DNA of 64,000 bases from Streptomyces sp. BK340 (GCF_007827595.1 NZ_VISR01000001.1:582148-646147); one strand, 5' to 3'; shown: positions 31,438-39,991, counted from the first letter of the stretch. The notes: a model not told the origin generated them from the letters alone. Program-made: numbers and translations.

Positions 31438-32085
31438 ATGGAGCCGTTCTCGTCCCTCATCCGCACCGCGTCCCACGAGCAGCACGTGGAGGCGGAGACG
31501 TCGACGTTCATGAGCGACCTGCTCGGCGGCCGGCTGGGCGTGACCGCGTACGCCCGCTACACCGAGCAACTGTGGTTCGTGTACGAGGCGTTGGAGAGCA
31601 CGGCCGAGCGACTGGCGGCGGATCCGGTGGCGGGGCCGTTCGTACGCCCCGAGTTGTTCCGGCTGGCCGCGCTGGAGCGGGACCTGGCGCATCTGCGGGG
31701 GTCCGGGTGGCGAGCGGGACTGAGCCCGCTCCCGGCGACGCGGGCGTACGCGGACCGGGTGCGGGAGTGCGCCGAGCGCTGGCCGGGCGGGTACGTCGCC
31801 CACCACTACACCCGCTACCTCGGCGACCTCTCCGGCGGGCAGATCATCCGCGACCGGGCGGAGAAGGCGTGGGGCTTCGCCCGGAAGGGCGACGGGGTCC
31901 GCTTCTACGTGTTCGAGGGGATCGCCAACCCGGCGGCCTTCAAGCGTGACTACCGGGGCCTGCTGGACGGCGTCACGGCGGACGACCTGGAGAAGCAGCG
32001 CATCGTGGCGGAGTGCAGGCAGGCGTTCGCGCTGAACACCGCCGTCTTCCGGGCCCTGGGCGAGGAGTTCCCGCTGAGCGCCTAA
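31438..32085 (+). CDS. Biliverdin-producing heme oxygenase
   Basis: A 215-residue all-helical enzyme that opens heme to biliverdin, CO and ferrous iron. The proximal His is in ASHEQHVEAETS near residue 13, and the distal helix with flexible Gly residues is RYLGDLSGGQIIRDRA. YVFEGIANPAAFKRDYR also matches the family. GAGGAG precedes the ATG at 31,438. Tandem palindromes directly upstream suggest tight repression by a TetR-like protein. Together with the efeOBU operon 850 bases away it points to local iron scavenging. It overlaps the convergent PhzF-like gene by four bases. Confidence 0.92.
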   Translation: MEPFSSLIRTASHEQHVEAETSTFMSDLLGGRLGVTAYARYTEQLWFVYEALESTAERLAADPVAGPFVRPELFRLAALERDLAHLRGSGWRAGLSPLPATRAYADRVRECAERWPGGYVAHHYTRYLGDLSGGQIIRDRAEKAWGFARKGDGVRFYVFEGIANPAAFKRDYRGLLDGVTADDLEKQRIVAECRQAFALNTAVFRALGEEFPLSA

Positions 32086-32726
32086 CGCTCCAGAAAGACC
32101 CGCCCGCCGATCTCCACCCACCCGTGCGGCTGAGGCGCCGCGAGGATCTGGGACCCCTTGCCCTGCGTGATGTTCAGCGCCCGGCCGAGCCGGTCGGTGA
32201 GCAGCAGCGCCGCCGCACCGGTCGCCTCGTCCTCCTCGATCCCGTCACCACGCCCGGGGAAGCCGCGGGCGCGAATCCGGCCGGCCGCCTCGTCCTCCCA
32301 CGCCCAGGCATAGACCCACTCACCGGGCGGCGGCACGTCGAGGGCGTCGACCTCGGCGGCGGTGGAGTACTGACGCAGGGTGCGCGGCGGCGCCCACTCC
32401 GCCCGGGCCTCGATCCAGCTGAACTCGCCGTCCAGCCGGGCCCCCACCACCCCGGCGGGCGTGACCAGTTCGGGCACGTCCAGCAGCCAGGCCGTGCCTA
32501 CACACGGGTGCCCCGCGAAGGGCAGACGCAGGGTGGGGGTGTAGATGTCGATCACCCCGCGCTCGGGGTCGTCCACGAACACGGTCTCGCTGAAGCCGAG
32601 TTTCGCGGCCAGCTCCTGCCGCTCACTCCGCTCGGACAGCACCGACCCGTCCCGGACGACACCGAGCTCGTTGCCGTAGCCGCCGTTCGGCGCACAGAAC
32701 ACACGGAGCACGTCGTAATCAGTCAC
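32082..32726 (-). CDS. PhzF-family isomerase-like protein (short)
   Basis: A 214-residue diaminopimelate-epimerase-fold protein of the PhzF group. The start YDVLRVFCAPNGGYGNELGV has the N-x-x-G-N-x-x-A/G-V pattern, followed by LAAKLGFSETVFVDD, the RLPFAGHPCVGTAWLL motif, and GFPGRGDGIEEDEATGAAA. The catalytic Glu/Asp region near G-N-E is present. At 214 residues it is shorter than usual PhzF proteins (260-300), with one lobe reduced. The substrate is unknown, and there are no phenazine genes nearby. GTG 32,726 has poor spacing to a ribosome site. Confidence 0.82.
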   Translation of the reverse strand: MTDYDVLRVFCAPNGGYGNELGVVRDGSVLSERSERQELAAKLGFSETVFVDDPERGVIDIYTPTLRLPFAGHPCVGTAWLLDVPELVTPAGVVGARLDGEFSWIEARAEWAPPRTLRQYSTAAEVDALDVPPPGEWVYAWAWEDEAAGRIRARGFPGRGDGIEEDEATGAAALLLTDRLGRALNITQGKGSQILAAPQPHGWVEIGGRVFLER

Positions 32727-32870
32727 TCCGGAATTGAAACATCGCGACACGAGCGAACTCACCCTTGACCATCCCTTTACCTCCCCTTGGTATCTCTTTT
32801 GAGACGTCGAGATCAAGCCGTGCCTGTGAGATTTTCACCAGAGCTGAATCACGACCCGGGCGGGTAGTGG

Positions 32871-32889
32871 TGAGGTAAGCCTCATGTAA
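32871..32889. promoter_or_regulatory. Iron box 1 (DmdR/DtxR-type) upstream of efeO
   Basis: TGAGGTAAGCCTCATGTAA agrees with the consensus TTAGGTTAGGCTCACCTAA at 14 of 19 positions. It lies 42 bases before the efeO start. Confidence 0.65.
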
Positions 32890-32890
32890 G

Positions 32891-32909
32891 TTAGGGCAGC
32901 CTCACCACA
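32891..32909. promoter_or_regulatory. Iron box 2 (DmdR/DtxR-type) upstream of efeO
   Basis: TTAGGGCAGCCTCACCACA agrees with the same consensus at about 14 of 19 positions and begins 20 bases after box 1, so two repressor dimer pairs could bind on adjacent turns. Confidence 0.65.
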
Positions 32910-32930
32910 CCGTTCCCGCTTGGAGCCTGC

Positions 32931-34067
32931 ATGCGAGCCGTCCGACTCACCGTCACCGCCGCCGCCACCGTGGCCGCTCTGACCGCCCTCTCGGCGTGCA
33001 CGGCGAAGAGCGACGCCAAGGACGGTGACGCGATCCAGGTGACCGCCGCCGACTCGAAGTGCGAGACCTCCGCCAAGTCGGTCCCGGCCGGGCAGGTCAC
33101 GCTGAAGATCGAGAACAAGGGCTCGAAGGCCACCGAGGTCGAGATCCTGTTCCCGGACGACCGGATCGTCTCCGAGAAGGAGAACATCGGGCCGGGTACG
33201 AAGTACACGCTGACGGCCGAGGTGAAGGCCGGCTCGTACGAGATCGCCTGCGTGCCGGGCATGAAGGGCAAGGGCGTCCGGCAGAAGCTCACGGTCACCG
33301 GCTCCGGCAAGGCGGCCCAGCGCGACCCGCAGCTGGACAAGGCGGTCGCCGACTACCGCGCCTACGCCCAGCAGCAGGCCGACGACACGCTGCCGCTCGT
33401 CGAGACCTTCGTGAAGGCGGTCAAGGACGGCGACATCGAGGCCGCCAAGAAGGCGTACGCCCCCTCGCGCCTCGGCTGGGAGCGCACCGAGCCGGTCGCC
33501 GAGTCCTTCGGTGACATCGACCCGAAGGTCGACGTCCGCGAGGACGGCCTGGAGGACGGTCAGAAGTGGACCGGCTGGCACCGTCTGGAGAAGGCCCTCT
33601 GGGCGGACAAGAAGATCGGTGCCGAGGAGAAGACCCTGGCCGACCAGCTGGTGACCGACCTGAAGGACTGGCAGGGCCGGGTCGGCAAGGCCGAGATCAC
33701 CCCGACCTCCATGGCCAACGGCGCCAAGGAGCTGCTCGACGAGGTCGCCACCGGCAAGGTCACCGGCGAGGAGGAGCGCTACTCGCACACCGACCTGGTC
33801 GACTTCAAGGGCAACGTCGAGGGCGCGCAGAAGTCGTACGAGCTGCTGAAGCCGGTCGCGCAGAAGAACGACGCCGCGCTGGCCACCGAGCTGGACAAGC
33901 AGTTCGCGGCGCTGAACACGCTGCTCGACAAGTACCGCTCGGACAAGAACTCGTACGACTTCACCTCGTACGACAAGGTCGGCAAGGGCGAGCAGAAGCA
34001 GCTCTCGGACGCGGTCAACGCCCTCGCGGAGCCGCTGTCCAAGCTCGCCGCCGCGGTTGTGAAGTAA
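32931..34067 (+). CDS. efeO: Iron uptake lipoprotein EfeO (cupredoxin and M75 domains)
   Basis: A 378-residue lipoprotein with the lipobox LSAC at residues 20-23. A cupredoxin-like domain spans about 30-125, with SYEIACVPGMKGKG near its end. The imelysin/M75 domain follows, with the HRLE metal motif in GWHRLEKALW near residue 220. It binds ferrous or ferric iron outside the membrane and hands it to EfeB/EfeU. The ATG at 32,931 follows GGAGCC. It is the first gene of a four-gene operon: the gap to efeB is 13 bases. Two iron boxes upstream imply repression by DmdR when iron is ample. Confidence 0.95.
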   Translation: MRAVRLTVTAAATVAALTALSACTAKSDAKDGDAIQVTAADSKCETSAKSVPAGQVTLKIENKGSKATEVEILFPDDRIVSEKENIGPGTKYTLTAEVKAGSYEIACVPGMKGKGVRQKLTVTGSGKAAQRDPQLDKAVADYRAYAQQQADDTLPLVETFVKAVKDGDIEAAKKAYAPSRLGWERTEPVAESFGDIDPKVDVREDGLEDGQKWTGWHRLEKALWADKKIGAEEKTLADQLVTDLKDWQGRVGKAEITPTSMANGAKELLDEVATGKVTGEEERYSHTDLVDFKGNVEGAQKSYELLKPVAQKNDAALATELDKQFAALNTLLDKYRSDKNSYDFTSYDKVGKGEQKQLSDAVNALAEPLSKLAAAVVK

Positions 34068-34080
34068 GGGGAGACGCGTC

Positions 34081-35370
34081 ATGACCGAGACCCCGGAAAG
34101 CCAGGACGGCCAGGAAAGCCAGGACGGCCAGGGCGGCTCCTCCCCCTCGCGCCGGACACTGATCGGCTGGGGCGGTGCCGGCCTCGCGCTCGGTGCCGCC
34201 GCGGCCGGCGGCGCCGTGGCGGCGGCCAGGGCGGGCAACGACGTGGAACCGGCCGGCGCCGAGGTGGGCGCCGCCGTGGAGTTCCACGGCGCCCACCAGG
34301 CCGGCATCTCCACGCCGGTTCAGGACCGGCTGCACTTCGCCGCGTTCGACGTGAAGACCGAGGACCGCGCCGAGTTCGTCCAGATGCTGAAGGACTGGAC
34401 CGAGGCCGCGCGCCGGATGACCGCCGGGAAGGCGGTCGGTGAGGGCGCGTACGGCGGACTCGCCGAGGCGCCGCCGGACGACACCGGTGAGGCCCTGGGC
34501 CTGAAGCCCTCGCGGCTGACGCTCACCATCGGCTTCGGCCCCTCGTTCTTCGACAGGTTCGGGCTGTCCGGCAAGCGGCCCGAGGCGCTGGTCGACCTGC
34601 CCAAGTTCCCGGGCGACAACCTCGATCGGACCCGCACCGACGGCGACCTGTGCGTCCAGGCCTGCGCGGACGACCCGCAGGTCGCCGTGCACGCCATCCG
34701 CAACCTGGCCCGCATCGGCTTCGGCAAGGTCGCCATCCGCTGGTCCCAGCTCGGCTTCGGCAAGACCTCCTCGACGACTCCGGACGCCCAGACGCCCCGC
34801 AACCTCATGGGGTTCAAGGACGGCACCCGCAACATCGCGGGCACCGAGACGGACCGGCTGAAGAAGTTCGTGTGGGTCGGCGAGGGCGACGGCACGAAGT
34901 GGATGACCGGCGGCTCGTACCTGGTCGCCCGGCGCATCCGGATGAACATCGAGACCTGGGACCGGACCTCGCTGCAGGAGCAGGAGGACGTCTTCGGCCG
35001 CGACAAGGGCGAGGGCGCCCCGGTAGGCAAGGCCAAGGAGCACGACAAGCCGTTCCTGAAGGCGATGAAGCCCGACGCGCACGTGCGCCTCGCGCACCCC
35101 GACGCCAACAACGGGATCACGATCCTGCGCCGCGGCTACTCCTTCACCGACGGCACGGACGGCCTCGGCCGTCTCGACGCGGGCCTGTTCTTCCTGGCCT
35201 ACCAGCGTGACGTGCGCAAGGGGTTCATCCCGCTGCAGCGGCAGCTGTCGGCCAAGGACGCGCTCAACGAGTACATCCAGCACGTGGGTTCGGCCGTCTT
35301 CGCCGTCCCGCCCGGCGTCCGGGACAAGGACGACTGGTGGGGCCGCACGCTGTTCTCCGAGGAGGCGTAA
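34081..35370 (+). CDS. efeB: Dyp-type heme peroxidase EfeB, Tat-exported
   Basis: A 429-residue protein with a twin-arginine signal SRRTLIGWGGAGLALG at about residues 24-39. The Dyp features are GFKDGTRN (distal Asp near residue 245), the proximal His in RLAHPDANNG near 342, and the Arg in ILRRGYSF. In EfeUOB systems this peroxidase oxidises ferrous iron or strips iron from heme at the outer membrane face. It folds in the cytoplasm with heme and is exported through Tat. Thirteen bases separate it from efeO and three from efeU. GGGGAGACG before the ATG is a good ribosome site. Confidence 0.95.
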   Translation: MTETPESQDGQESQDGQGGSSPSRRTLIGWGGAGLALGAAAAGGAVAAARAGNDVEPAGAEVGAAVEFHGAHQAGISTPVQDRLHFAAFDVKTEDRAEFVQMLKDWTEAARRMTAGKAVGEGAYGGLAEAPPDDTGEALGLKPSRLTLTIGFGPSFFDRFGLSGKRPEALVDLPKFPGDNLDRTRTDGDLCVQACADDPQVAVHAIRNLARIGFGKVAIRWSQLGFGKTSSTTPDAQTPRNLMGFKDGTRNIAGTETDRLKKFVWVGEGDGTKWMTGGSYLVARRIRMNIETWDRTSLQEQEDVFGRDKGEGAPVGKAKEHDKPFLKAMKPDAHVRLAHPDANNGITILRRGYSFTDGTDGLGRLDAGLFFLAYQRDVRKGFIPLQRQLSAKDALNEYIQHVGSAVFAVPPGVRDKDDWWGRTLFSEEA

Positions 35371-35373
35371 CCG

Positions 35374-36246
35374 GTGTTCTCCAACTACCTGATCGGCCTG
35401 CGCGAGGGCCTGGAGGCGTCGCTCGTCGTCTGCATCCTCATCGCCTACCTGGTCAAGACGGACCGCAGGGACGCCCTGAAGCCGATCTGGATCGGCATCG
35501 GCATCGCGGTCGCCATCGCGATGGGCTTCGGCTGCGCCCTCGAATTCGGCTCGCAGGAGCTGACGTTCGAGGCACAGGAGGCGCTGGGCGGCTCGCTGTC
35601 CGTCGTCGCCGTCGTCCTGGTGACCTGGATGGTGTTCTGGATGCGGCGCACCGCCCGGCACCTGAAGTCCGAGCTGCACGGCAAGCTGGACGCGGCCCTC
35701 GCCATGGGCACGGGCGCGCTGGTCGCCACCGCGTTCCTGGCCGTCGGCCGGGAGGGCCTGGAGACCGCCCTGTTCGTGTGGGCCTCGGTGCACGCGGCGA
35801 GCGACGGCACCCCGCGCCCGCTGATCGGCGTGGCCCTGGGCCTCGCCACGGCGGTCGTCCTCGGCTGGCTGTTCTACCGGGGCGCGCTGAAGATCAACCT
35901 GGCGAAGTTCTTCACCTGGACCGGCGGCATGCTGGTCGTGGTCGCGGCGGGCGTGCTCGCGTACGGCTTCCACGACCTGCAGGAGGCCAACTGGATCCCG
36001 GGCATCCGGGACCTGGCCTTCGACATCAGCGACACGATCGAGCCGGACAGCTGGTACGGCACGCTGCTGAAGGGCGTGTTCAACTTCCAGCCCGACCCGA
36101 CCGTGGTCCAGGTCACGGTGTGGCTGCTGTACTTGGTCCCGACACTCGCGATCTTCCTCGCCCCGGTAGGGTTCGCCTCCGGGAAGGGGAAGGTGAAGGC
36201 ACCTCATGACCAGGGAACGCAGCCGTCGAAGGCTCCGCAGGCGTGA
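35374..36246 (+). CDS. efeU: FTR1-family iron permease EfeU
   Basis: A 290-residue, seven-helix permease. The two iron-coordinating REGLE motifs are visible: REGLEA at about residues 10-15 in helix 1 and REGLET in helix 4. Each is in a helix of the pair expected for Ftr1-like transporters. It carries iron across the membrane after EfeO and EfeB process it. GTG 35,374 starts three bases after the efeB stop, so translation is probably coupled. Its 3' end overlaps the next gene by 41 bases. Confidence 0.95.
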   Translation: MFSNYLIGLREGLEASLVVCILIAYLVKTDRRDALKPIWIGIGIAVAIAMGFGCALEFGSQELTFEAQEALGGSLSVVAVVLVTWMVFWMRRTARHLKSELHGKLDAALAMGTGALVATAFLAVGREGLETALFVWASVHAASDGTPRPLIGVALGLATAVVLGWLFYRGALKINLAKFFTWTGGMLVVVAAGVLAYGFHDLQEANWIPGIRDLAFDISDTIEPDSWYGTLLKGVFNFQPDPTVVQVTVWLLYLVPTLAIFLAPVGFASGKGKVKAPHDQGTQPSKAPQA

Positions 36247-37201
36247 CCGGAACGCGCTCATAGCGGTCTCACTGTCCGTCATGTCACTGACGGCGAGCGG
36301 ATGTGTGGTGGTGCACGGGGAGCGCGAGATGCTTCCCGCCACCACCCGCGCCGAGGCCGCCAAGGCGCTCACCCAGTTCACGGACGCGTACAACAGGGCC
36401 GACAAGGCCTATGACCGCTCCCTGGACGAGGACCACGTCACCGGCGCCCTCGCCGACATCGACGGCGCCCGGCTGAAGGCCGGGCACGCCAACAGCCCGT
36501 CGGGCAACGCACATCATGTGCAGCTCACGCTGACGGACGCCCGTTTCACGATCCCGAAGAAGGCGGGCTGGCCGCGCTGGTTCGTCGCGGACGCCAAGGG
36601 CAACCTGGGGAGCAGCAACGCCCGTTGGCTGCTGGTGTTCACCCGCGACGGCCTCGGCGATCCGTGGCGGGTGGCCTATCTGACGCTGGTCGCGGCCGGT
36701 GACGTACCGCAGTTCAAGAAGGACGAGGACGGCTGGGCCGAGGCCGTGCCCGCCGACTCCACGCAACTGGCCGTGCCGCCCGCCGATCTGAGCAAGGGCT
36801 ACGCGGCCTATCTGAAGAACGCCGGCCCGGTGTTCGCGGACGGCCGGTACACCAGCGGCCTGCGCGCGGACCGCAAGAAGCAGACGACGAAGCCCGGCCT
36901 GGTCCGGCAGTACATCGACGAGCCGCTGACCCACGGCGACTACGCGCCGCTCGCGCTGCGCACGGCAGACGGCGGGGCGCTGGTCTTCTTCACCACGCAC
37001 CACTACGAGAAGCAGACCGCCGCCGCGGGCACCTCCGTGCCGACCCCGAACAAGGACGTGCAGGCCCTGACCAAGGGCGAGATCAAGCAGTCGCTGACCC
37101 TGGAGATCATCTCCAACGAGGCCGCCCTCGACCCGGCGGGCAGCGGCCCCGTGTCCGTCCTGGGACGGGTGCAGGGCCTGACGGCGGCACAGGGCGAGTA
37201 G
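36206..37201 (+). CDS. Lipoprotein of unknown function, fourth gene of the efe operon
   Basis: A 331-residue lipoprotein with a strongly basic N-terminus (RERSRRRLRRRDRN), a hydrophobic stretch and the lipobox TASGC. The mature part is mostly beta-strand and charged; it looks like the DUF8094 type of extracellular protein, but that label is uncertain. Its start lies 41 bases inside the end of efeU with GGAAGGTGAAGG upstream, so it belongs to the efe transcript by position. It might assist iron handling or simply be a passenger. A dispersed repeat follows at once. Confidence 0.82.
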   Translation: MTRERSRRRLRRRDRNALIAVSLSVMSLTASGCVVVHGEREMLPATTRAEAAKALTQFTDAYNRADKAYDRSLDEDHVTGALADIDGARLKAGHANSPSGNAHHVQLTLTDARFTIPKKAGWPRWFVADAKGNLGSSNARWLLVFTRDGLGDPWRVAYLTLVAAGDVPQFKKDEDGWAEAVPADSTQLAVPPADLSKGYAAYLKNAGPVFADGRYTSGLRADRKKQTTKPGLVRQYIDEPLTHGDYAPLALRTADGGALVFFTTHHYEKQTAAAGTSVPTPNKDVQALTKGEIKQSLTLEIISNEAALDPAGSGPVSVLGRVQGLTAAQGE

Positions 37202-37290
37202 AACGCCCCAAAGGGGCGCGGGGCTGTATCGATCATGCGGCTCCGCCGCGTGGGCACGACCAGCCACAACGGACCCGCAGCCGCCCGACG
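37202..37290. repeat. Dispersed Streptomyces intergenic repeat with terminator potential
   Basis: GCCCCAAAGGGGC forms a hairpin, followed by GCGGGGCTGTATCGAT, CATGCGGCTCCGCCGCGTG and GGCACGACCAGCCACAACGG. I recognise this as a sequence found many times between genes in Streptomyces genomes. It lies between the efe operon and a convergent gene and probably serves as a bidirectional terminator. Confidence 0.7.
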
Positions 37291-37337
37291 GTCTGCCGCG
37301 GCACCCCGCGAGCGCCCGCCTCGCCCCCGCGGAGCGC

Positions 37338-38078
37338 TCAGTGCCGCAGCGGCCAGGCGGTGCCCGCGTGGTCGGCCTCGGTGCCGGCGTGGCGGGCGCA
37401 GGCGTCCGTGAGCGCTTCCAGCAGGCTCAGCGGGTCGGTCAGCGCGTGCTCCGGGCCACGGACCCAGCGCACCTGCTGGTCGTCGCCGGGCAGCCGCGCG
37501 GGCGGTACGAGGACGTAGGAGCCGCGGCAGTGCCAGCGCAGCCCCGGGTGCTCGTCCATGGTCTCGGGGTGGCAGTCAAGCGCGCAGGGCCACCACTCGT
37601 CCTCGTCCTCGGGGGTGCCCCGGGTGAGGGTGAAGAACAGCATGCGGCCGTCGTCGCTCTCGGCGACCGGGCCGACCTCCACACCGTCGCCGAGGAGGCG
37701 GTCCAGCGCCTCCCGGCCGGCTTCCAGGGGCACGTCGAGGACGTCGTGCACCATGCCGGTGGCGGTGATGAAGTTGGCCTGCGGCTGGTGCCGGGCCCAG
37801 CGCTCGATCTGCGCGCGGTCCGTCGTGGACTGCGTCTGCCAGGCGAACGACACCGGGTGCCGGGCCGGGGTGGGACAGCCGACGCGGTCGCAGGAGCAGC
37901 GGTAGTCGGGGGCGGGGTACGCGGCGGGCGCCAGGGGCAGTCCCGCCGCGGCGGCGGCGAGCAGCAGGGCCTCACGGCCGTCGTCGCCGACGGCGGCGGT
38001 CTCCTTCGGACGGCGTCCGCGCAGCCACTGGGAGAGTCTGCCCTGCCGGCCGGTCCGGCCGCCGAACGTCCCGCTCAT
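37338..38078 (-). CDS. Bifunctional DNA primase/polymerase (Prim-Pol)-like domain protein
   Basis: A 246-residue protein. The Cys pattern YRCSCDRVGCPTPARHPV at residues 59-76 is a small zinc-like motif seen at the front of actinobacterial Prim-Pol (AEP) domains. The middle AIERWARHQPQANFITATG-type segment and VHDVLDVPLEAGREALDRLL follow the archaeo-eukaryotic primase fold. The catalytic D-x-D is not evident: VLDVPLEAG has only one Asp in place. It could be a degenerate, non-catalytic member with a regulatory role. A basic N-terminal extension (GRTGRQGRLSQWLRGRRPKE) might contact nucleic acid. Confidence 0.75.
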   Translation of the reverse strand: MSGTFGGRTGRQGRLSQWLRGRRPKETAAVGDDGREALLLAAAAAGLPLAPAAYPAPDYRCSCDRVGCPTPARHPVSFAWQTQSTTDRAQIERWARHQPQANFITATGMVHDVLDVPLEAGREALDRLLGDGVEVGPVAESDDGRMLFFTLTRGTPEDEDEWWPCALDCHPETMDEHPGLRWHCRGSYVLVPPARLPGDDQQVRWVRGPEHALTDPLSLLEALTDACARHAGTEADHAGTAWPLRH

Positions 38079-38206
38079 CTAGCTCCTCAAACTCGTGGTC
38101 GCCTCGCTGATGTGCGGACAGCATGCCCTATCGTCCCATCTTCCAATGCTTCGGGGGGCCGGAGCGGCGATCCGGAGGAACCGGACGAGACGCGCCTCAC
38201 AGCACC

Positions 38207-38821
38207 TCAGCGGGGGGTGAGTCCGTACAGGGCGTAGTCGACCAGGGCGTCCGTGTAGGCGTACGAGATCGGCCCGGTGTGCTGCAGCCAGCGCTGGGCG
38301 AGCGGTGAGACGAACAGCTCCAGCGCGATGCGCGGGTCGACGTCGGGGCGCACCGCGCCGCTGTCCTGCGCGGAGCGCAGCCGGTCGACGTACAGCTGGA
38401 GCTGGGGTTCGAGGAGCTTGGTGACGAACTCGCGGCCGAGCTGTTCGTTGACCACGCCCTCGGCGGCCAGCGCGCGGCTGGGTGCCTCGAAGCGGGGGTC
38501 GTACAGCTGGTCGACGGTGAGCCGCAGCACCGCCCTGAGGTCGGCGGCGAGATCGCCGGTGTCCGGGATGACGTAGGGCTCCTGTCCCGCCGCCCGGGCC
38601 GCCTGCTCGCCGAGGTCCACGAAGGCCTCCATCAGCACGTCCGCCTTGGACGCCCACCAGCGGTAGATCGTCTGCTTGCCGACCCCGGCACGGGCGGCGA
38701 TCCCCTCGACCGTGGTCTTCGGGTATCCGACCTCGGCGACCAGTGCGAGGGCGGCCTCGTAGATCGCTCTGCGGGACTTCTCACTGCGGCGGGTGGCGTC
38801 GGGGGCGGGCTTCTTGACCAT
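38207..38821 (-). CDS. TetR/AcrR-family transcriptional regulator
   Basis: A 204-residue regulator. The helix-turn-helix is at about residues 17-62 (VEGIARRAGVGKQTIYRWW-like, with AARAGVGKQTIYRWWASKAD visible). The C-terminal domain is the TetR_C_11-like type with YDPRFEAPSRALAAEG. It lies 9 bases downstream of the Rsm22-like gene on the same strand, so it may be co-transcribed. Its target is unclear. The palindrome upstream of heme oxygenase 6.8 kb away is one untested possibility. Confidence 0.88.
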   Translation of the reverse strand: MVKKPAPDATRRSEKSRRAIYEAALALVAEVGYPKTTVEGIAARAGVGKQTIYRWWASKADVLMEAFVDLGEQAARAAGQEPYVIPDTGDLAADLRAVLRLTVDQLYDPRFEAPSRALAAEGVVNEQLGREFVTKLLEPQLQLYVDRLRSAQDSGAVRPDVDPRIALELFVSPLAQRWLQHTGPISYAYTDALVDYALYGLTPR

Positions 38822-38830
38822 GGGGTGACG

Positions 38831-39844
38831 TTAACAAGCCCCGGCCGGCCGGGCGGTCGGGTCCTCCGGCGGCCACGCGTCGCCCCAGTCGGCGTCCCGA
38901 GCCGCCTTGTAGAGGTCGCCGTGGCGCTTGGTGACCGTGGTGCGGCGCAGTTGCTCGTCGGCCTCGCACAGGTCGAGGAGCACCTGGCCCTTGCGGATCT
39001 GCGGTCGCCGGACCACCCGGGCGGGGGCGGGCGCGGCGGGCAGCCGGGTGGCGGCGACGTAGCTGAACTTCTCGTCCTCGTACGCCAGGGAGCCGCCCTT
39101 GACCTGGCGGTGCAGGGAGGAGCGGCTGACCCGGGCGGAGAAGTGGCACCAGTCCGTGCCGGGCACGATGGGGCAGGCGGCGCTGTGCGGGCAGGGCGCG
39201 GCGATGCGGAACCCGGCGCGGACGAGGCGGTCGCGGGCCTCGATGACCCGGGCGTAGCCGGCGGGGGTGCCGGCTTCCACGATCACGACGGACTGCGCGG
39301 CGGCCGCGGCCGCGTCGACGAGGGCGGCGCGGTCGGCCTCGGCGAGTTCGTTGAGGACGTACGAGACCGTGACGAGGTCGGCGCTGTCGAGGGTGAGCGC
39401 CGTGCCGATCCGGGCCCGCTGCCAGCGGGCGTCCCGCAGCGCGGGGTTGGCTTGGGCGATCTCCCGGCCGAGGGCGAGTGCGGGCTCGGCCCAGTCCAGC
39501 ACGGTGACGCGGCGCTCGCCGGGCCAGGTCGCGGTGACGGCCCAGGTGGCGGCGCCGGTGCCACCGCCGACGTCGACATGGCTGCCGGGCGTCCAGTCGG
39601 GCACGGCGTCCGCGAACGCCTCCAGCGCCGAGCGGACCGCCTCGAAGGTGGCCGGCATGCGGTAGGCGGCGTACGCGGCGACGTCGGCGCGGTCGCGCAG
39701 GATCGGGGCGTCGGTCGGGGTGGCCCCGCGGTAGTTGGCGATCAGCCGTTCCACGGCGCCGGCGGCTTGCGATGGCGGTAGCCCCGCGAGCAGGTCGGCA
39801 AGGGTGGCGCGGAGTTGCTCGGCCGGGCGTACGGGGTCGTTCAC
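38831..39844 (-). CDS. Rsm22-like small ribosomal subunit methyltransferase
   Basis: A 337-residue SAM-dependent methyltransferase of the mitochondrial ribosomal Rsm22 family. The SAM motif is HVDVGGGTGAATWA near residue 90, then VTVLDWAEPALALGREIA. Next come VSYVLNELAEADR and the family's Cys cluster CPHSAACPIVPGTDWCHF near residue 220, likely a metal or Fe-S site, followed by RSSLHRQVKGG. In mitochondria it helps small-subunit assembly; the bacterial role is less clear. GTG 39,844 is the start. A dispersed repeat lies directly upstream. Confidence 0.88.
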   Translation of the reverse strand: MNDPVRPAEQLRATLADLLAGLPPSQAAGAVERLIANYRGATPTDAPILRDRADVAAYAAYRMPATFEAVRSALEAFADAVPDWTPGSHVDVGGGTGAATWAVTATWPGERRVTVLDWAEPALALGREIAQANPALRDARWQRARIGTALTLDSADLVTVSYVLNELAEADRAALVDAAAAAAQSVVIVEAGTPAGYARVIEARDRLVRAGFRIAAPCPHSAACPIVPGTDWCHFSARVSRSSLHRQVKGGSLAYEDEKFSYVAATRLPAAPAPARVVRRPQIRKGQVLLDLCEADEQLRRTTVTKRHGDLYKAARDADWGDAWPPEDPTARPAGAC

Positions 39845-39879
39845 CCGGCGATTCTACGGCGCCCGGTGCCGGTGCCGGC

Positions 39880-39952
39880 CTTGCTGGGGGTTCCGCCCCC
39901 CGGACCCCGGCCCATGCCCACCCGCCACCCGTCCCGGTCGGCTGGAAAGGCA
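39880..39952. repeat. Dispersed intergenic repeat, copy 4
   Basis: GGGGGTTCCGCCCCCCGGACCC is followed by CCCACCCGCCACCCG and TCCCGGTCGGCTGGAAAGG. It has the same plan as copies at 2176 and 28,755: a G/C hairpin, a CCCACCC block, then GGTCGGCTG. It sits between a gene start and a gene end. Confidence 0.55.
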
Positions 39953-39991
39953 CCGCCACGGGGTCCGGCTCGGGCCGCCGGGAGGTGCGCT

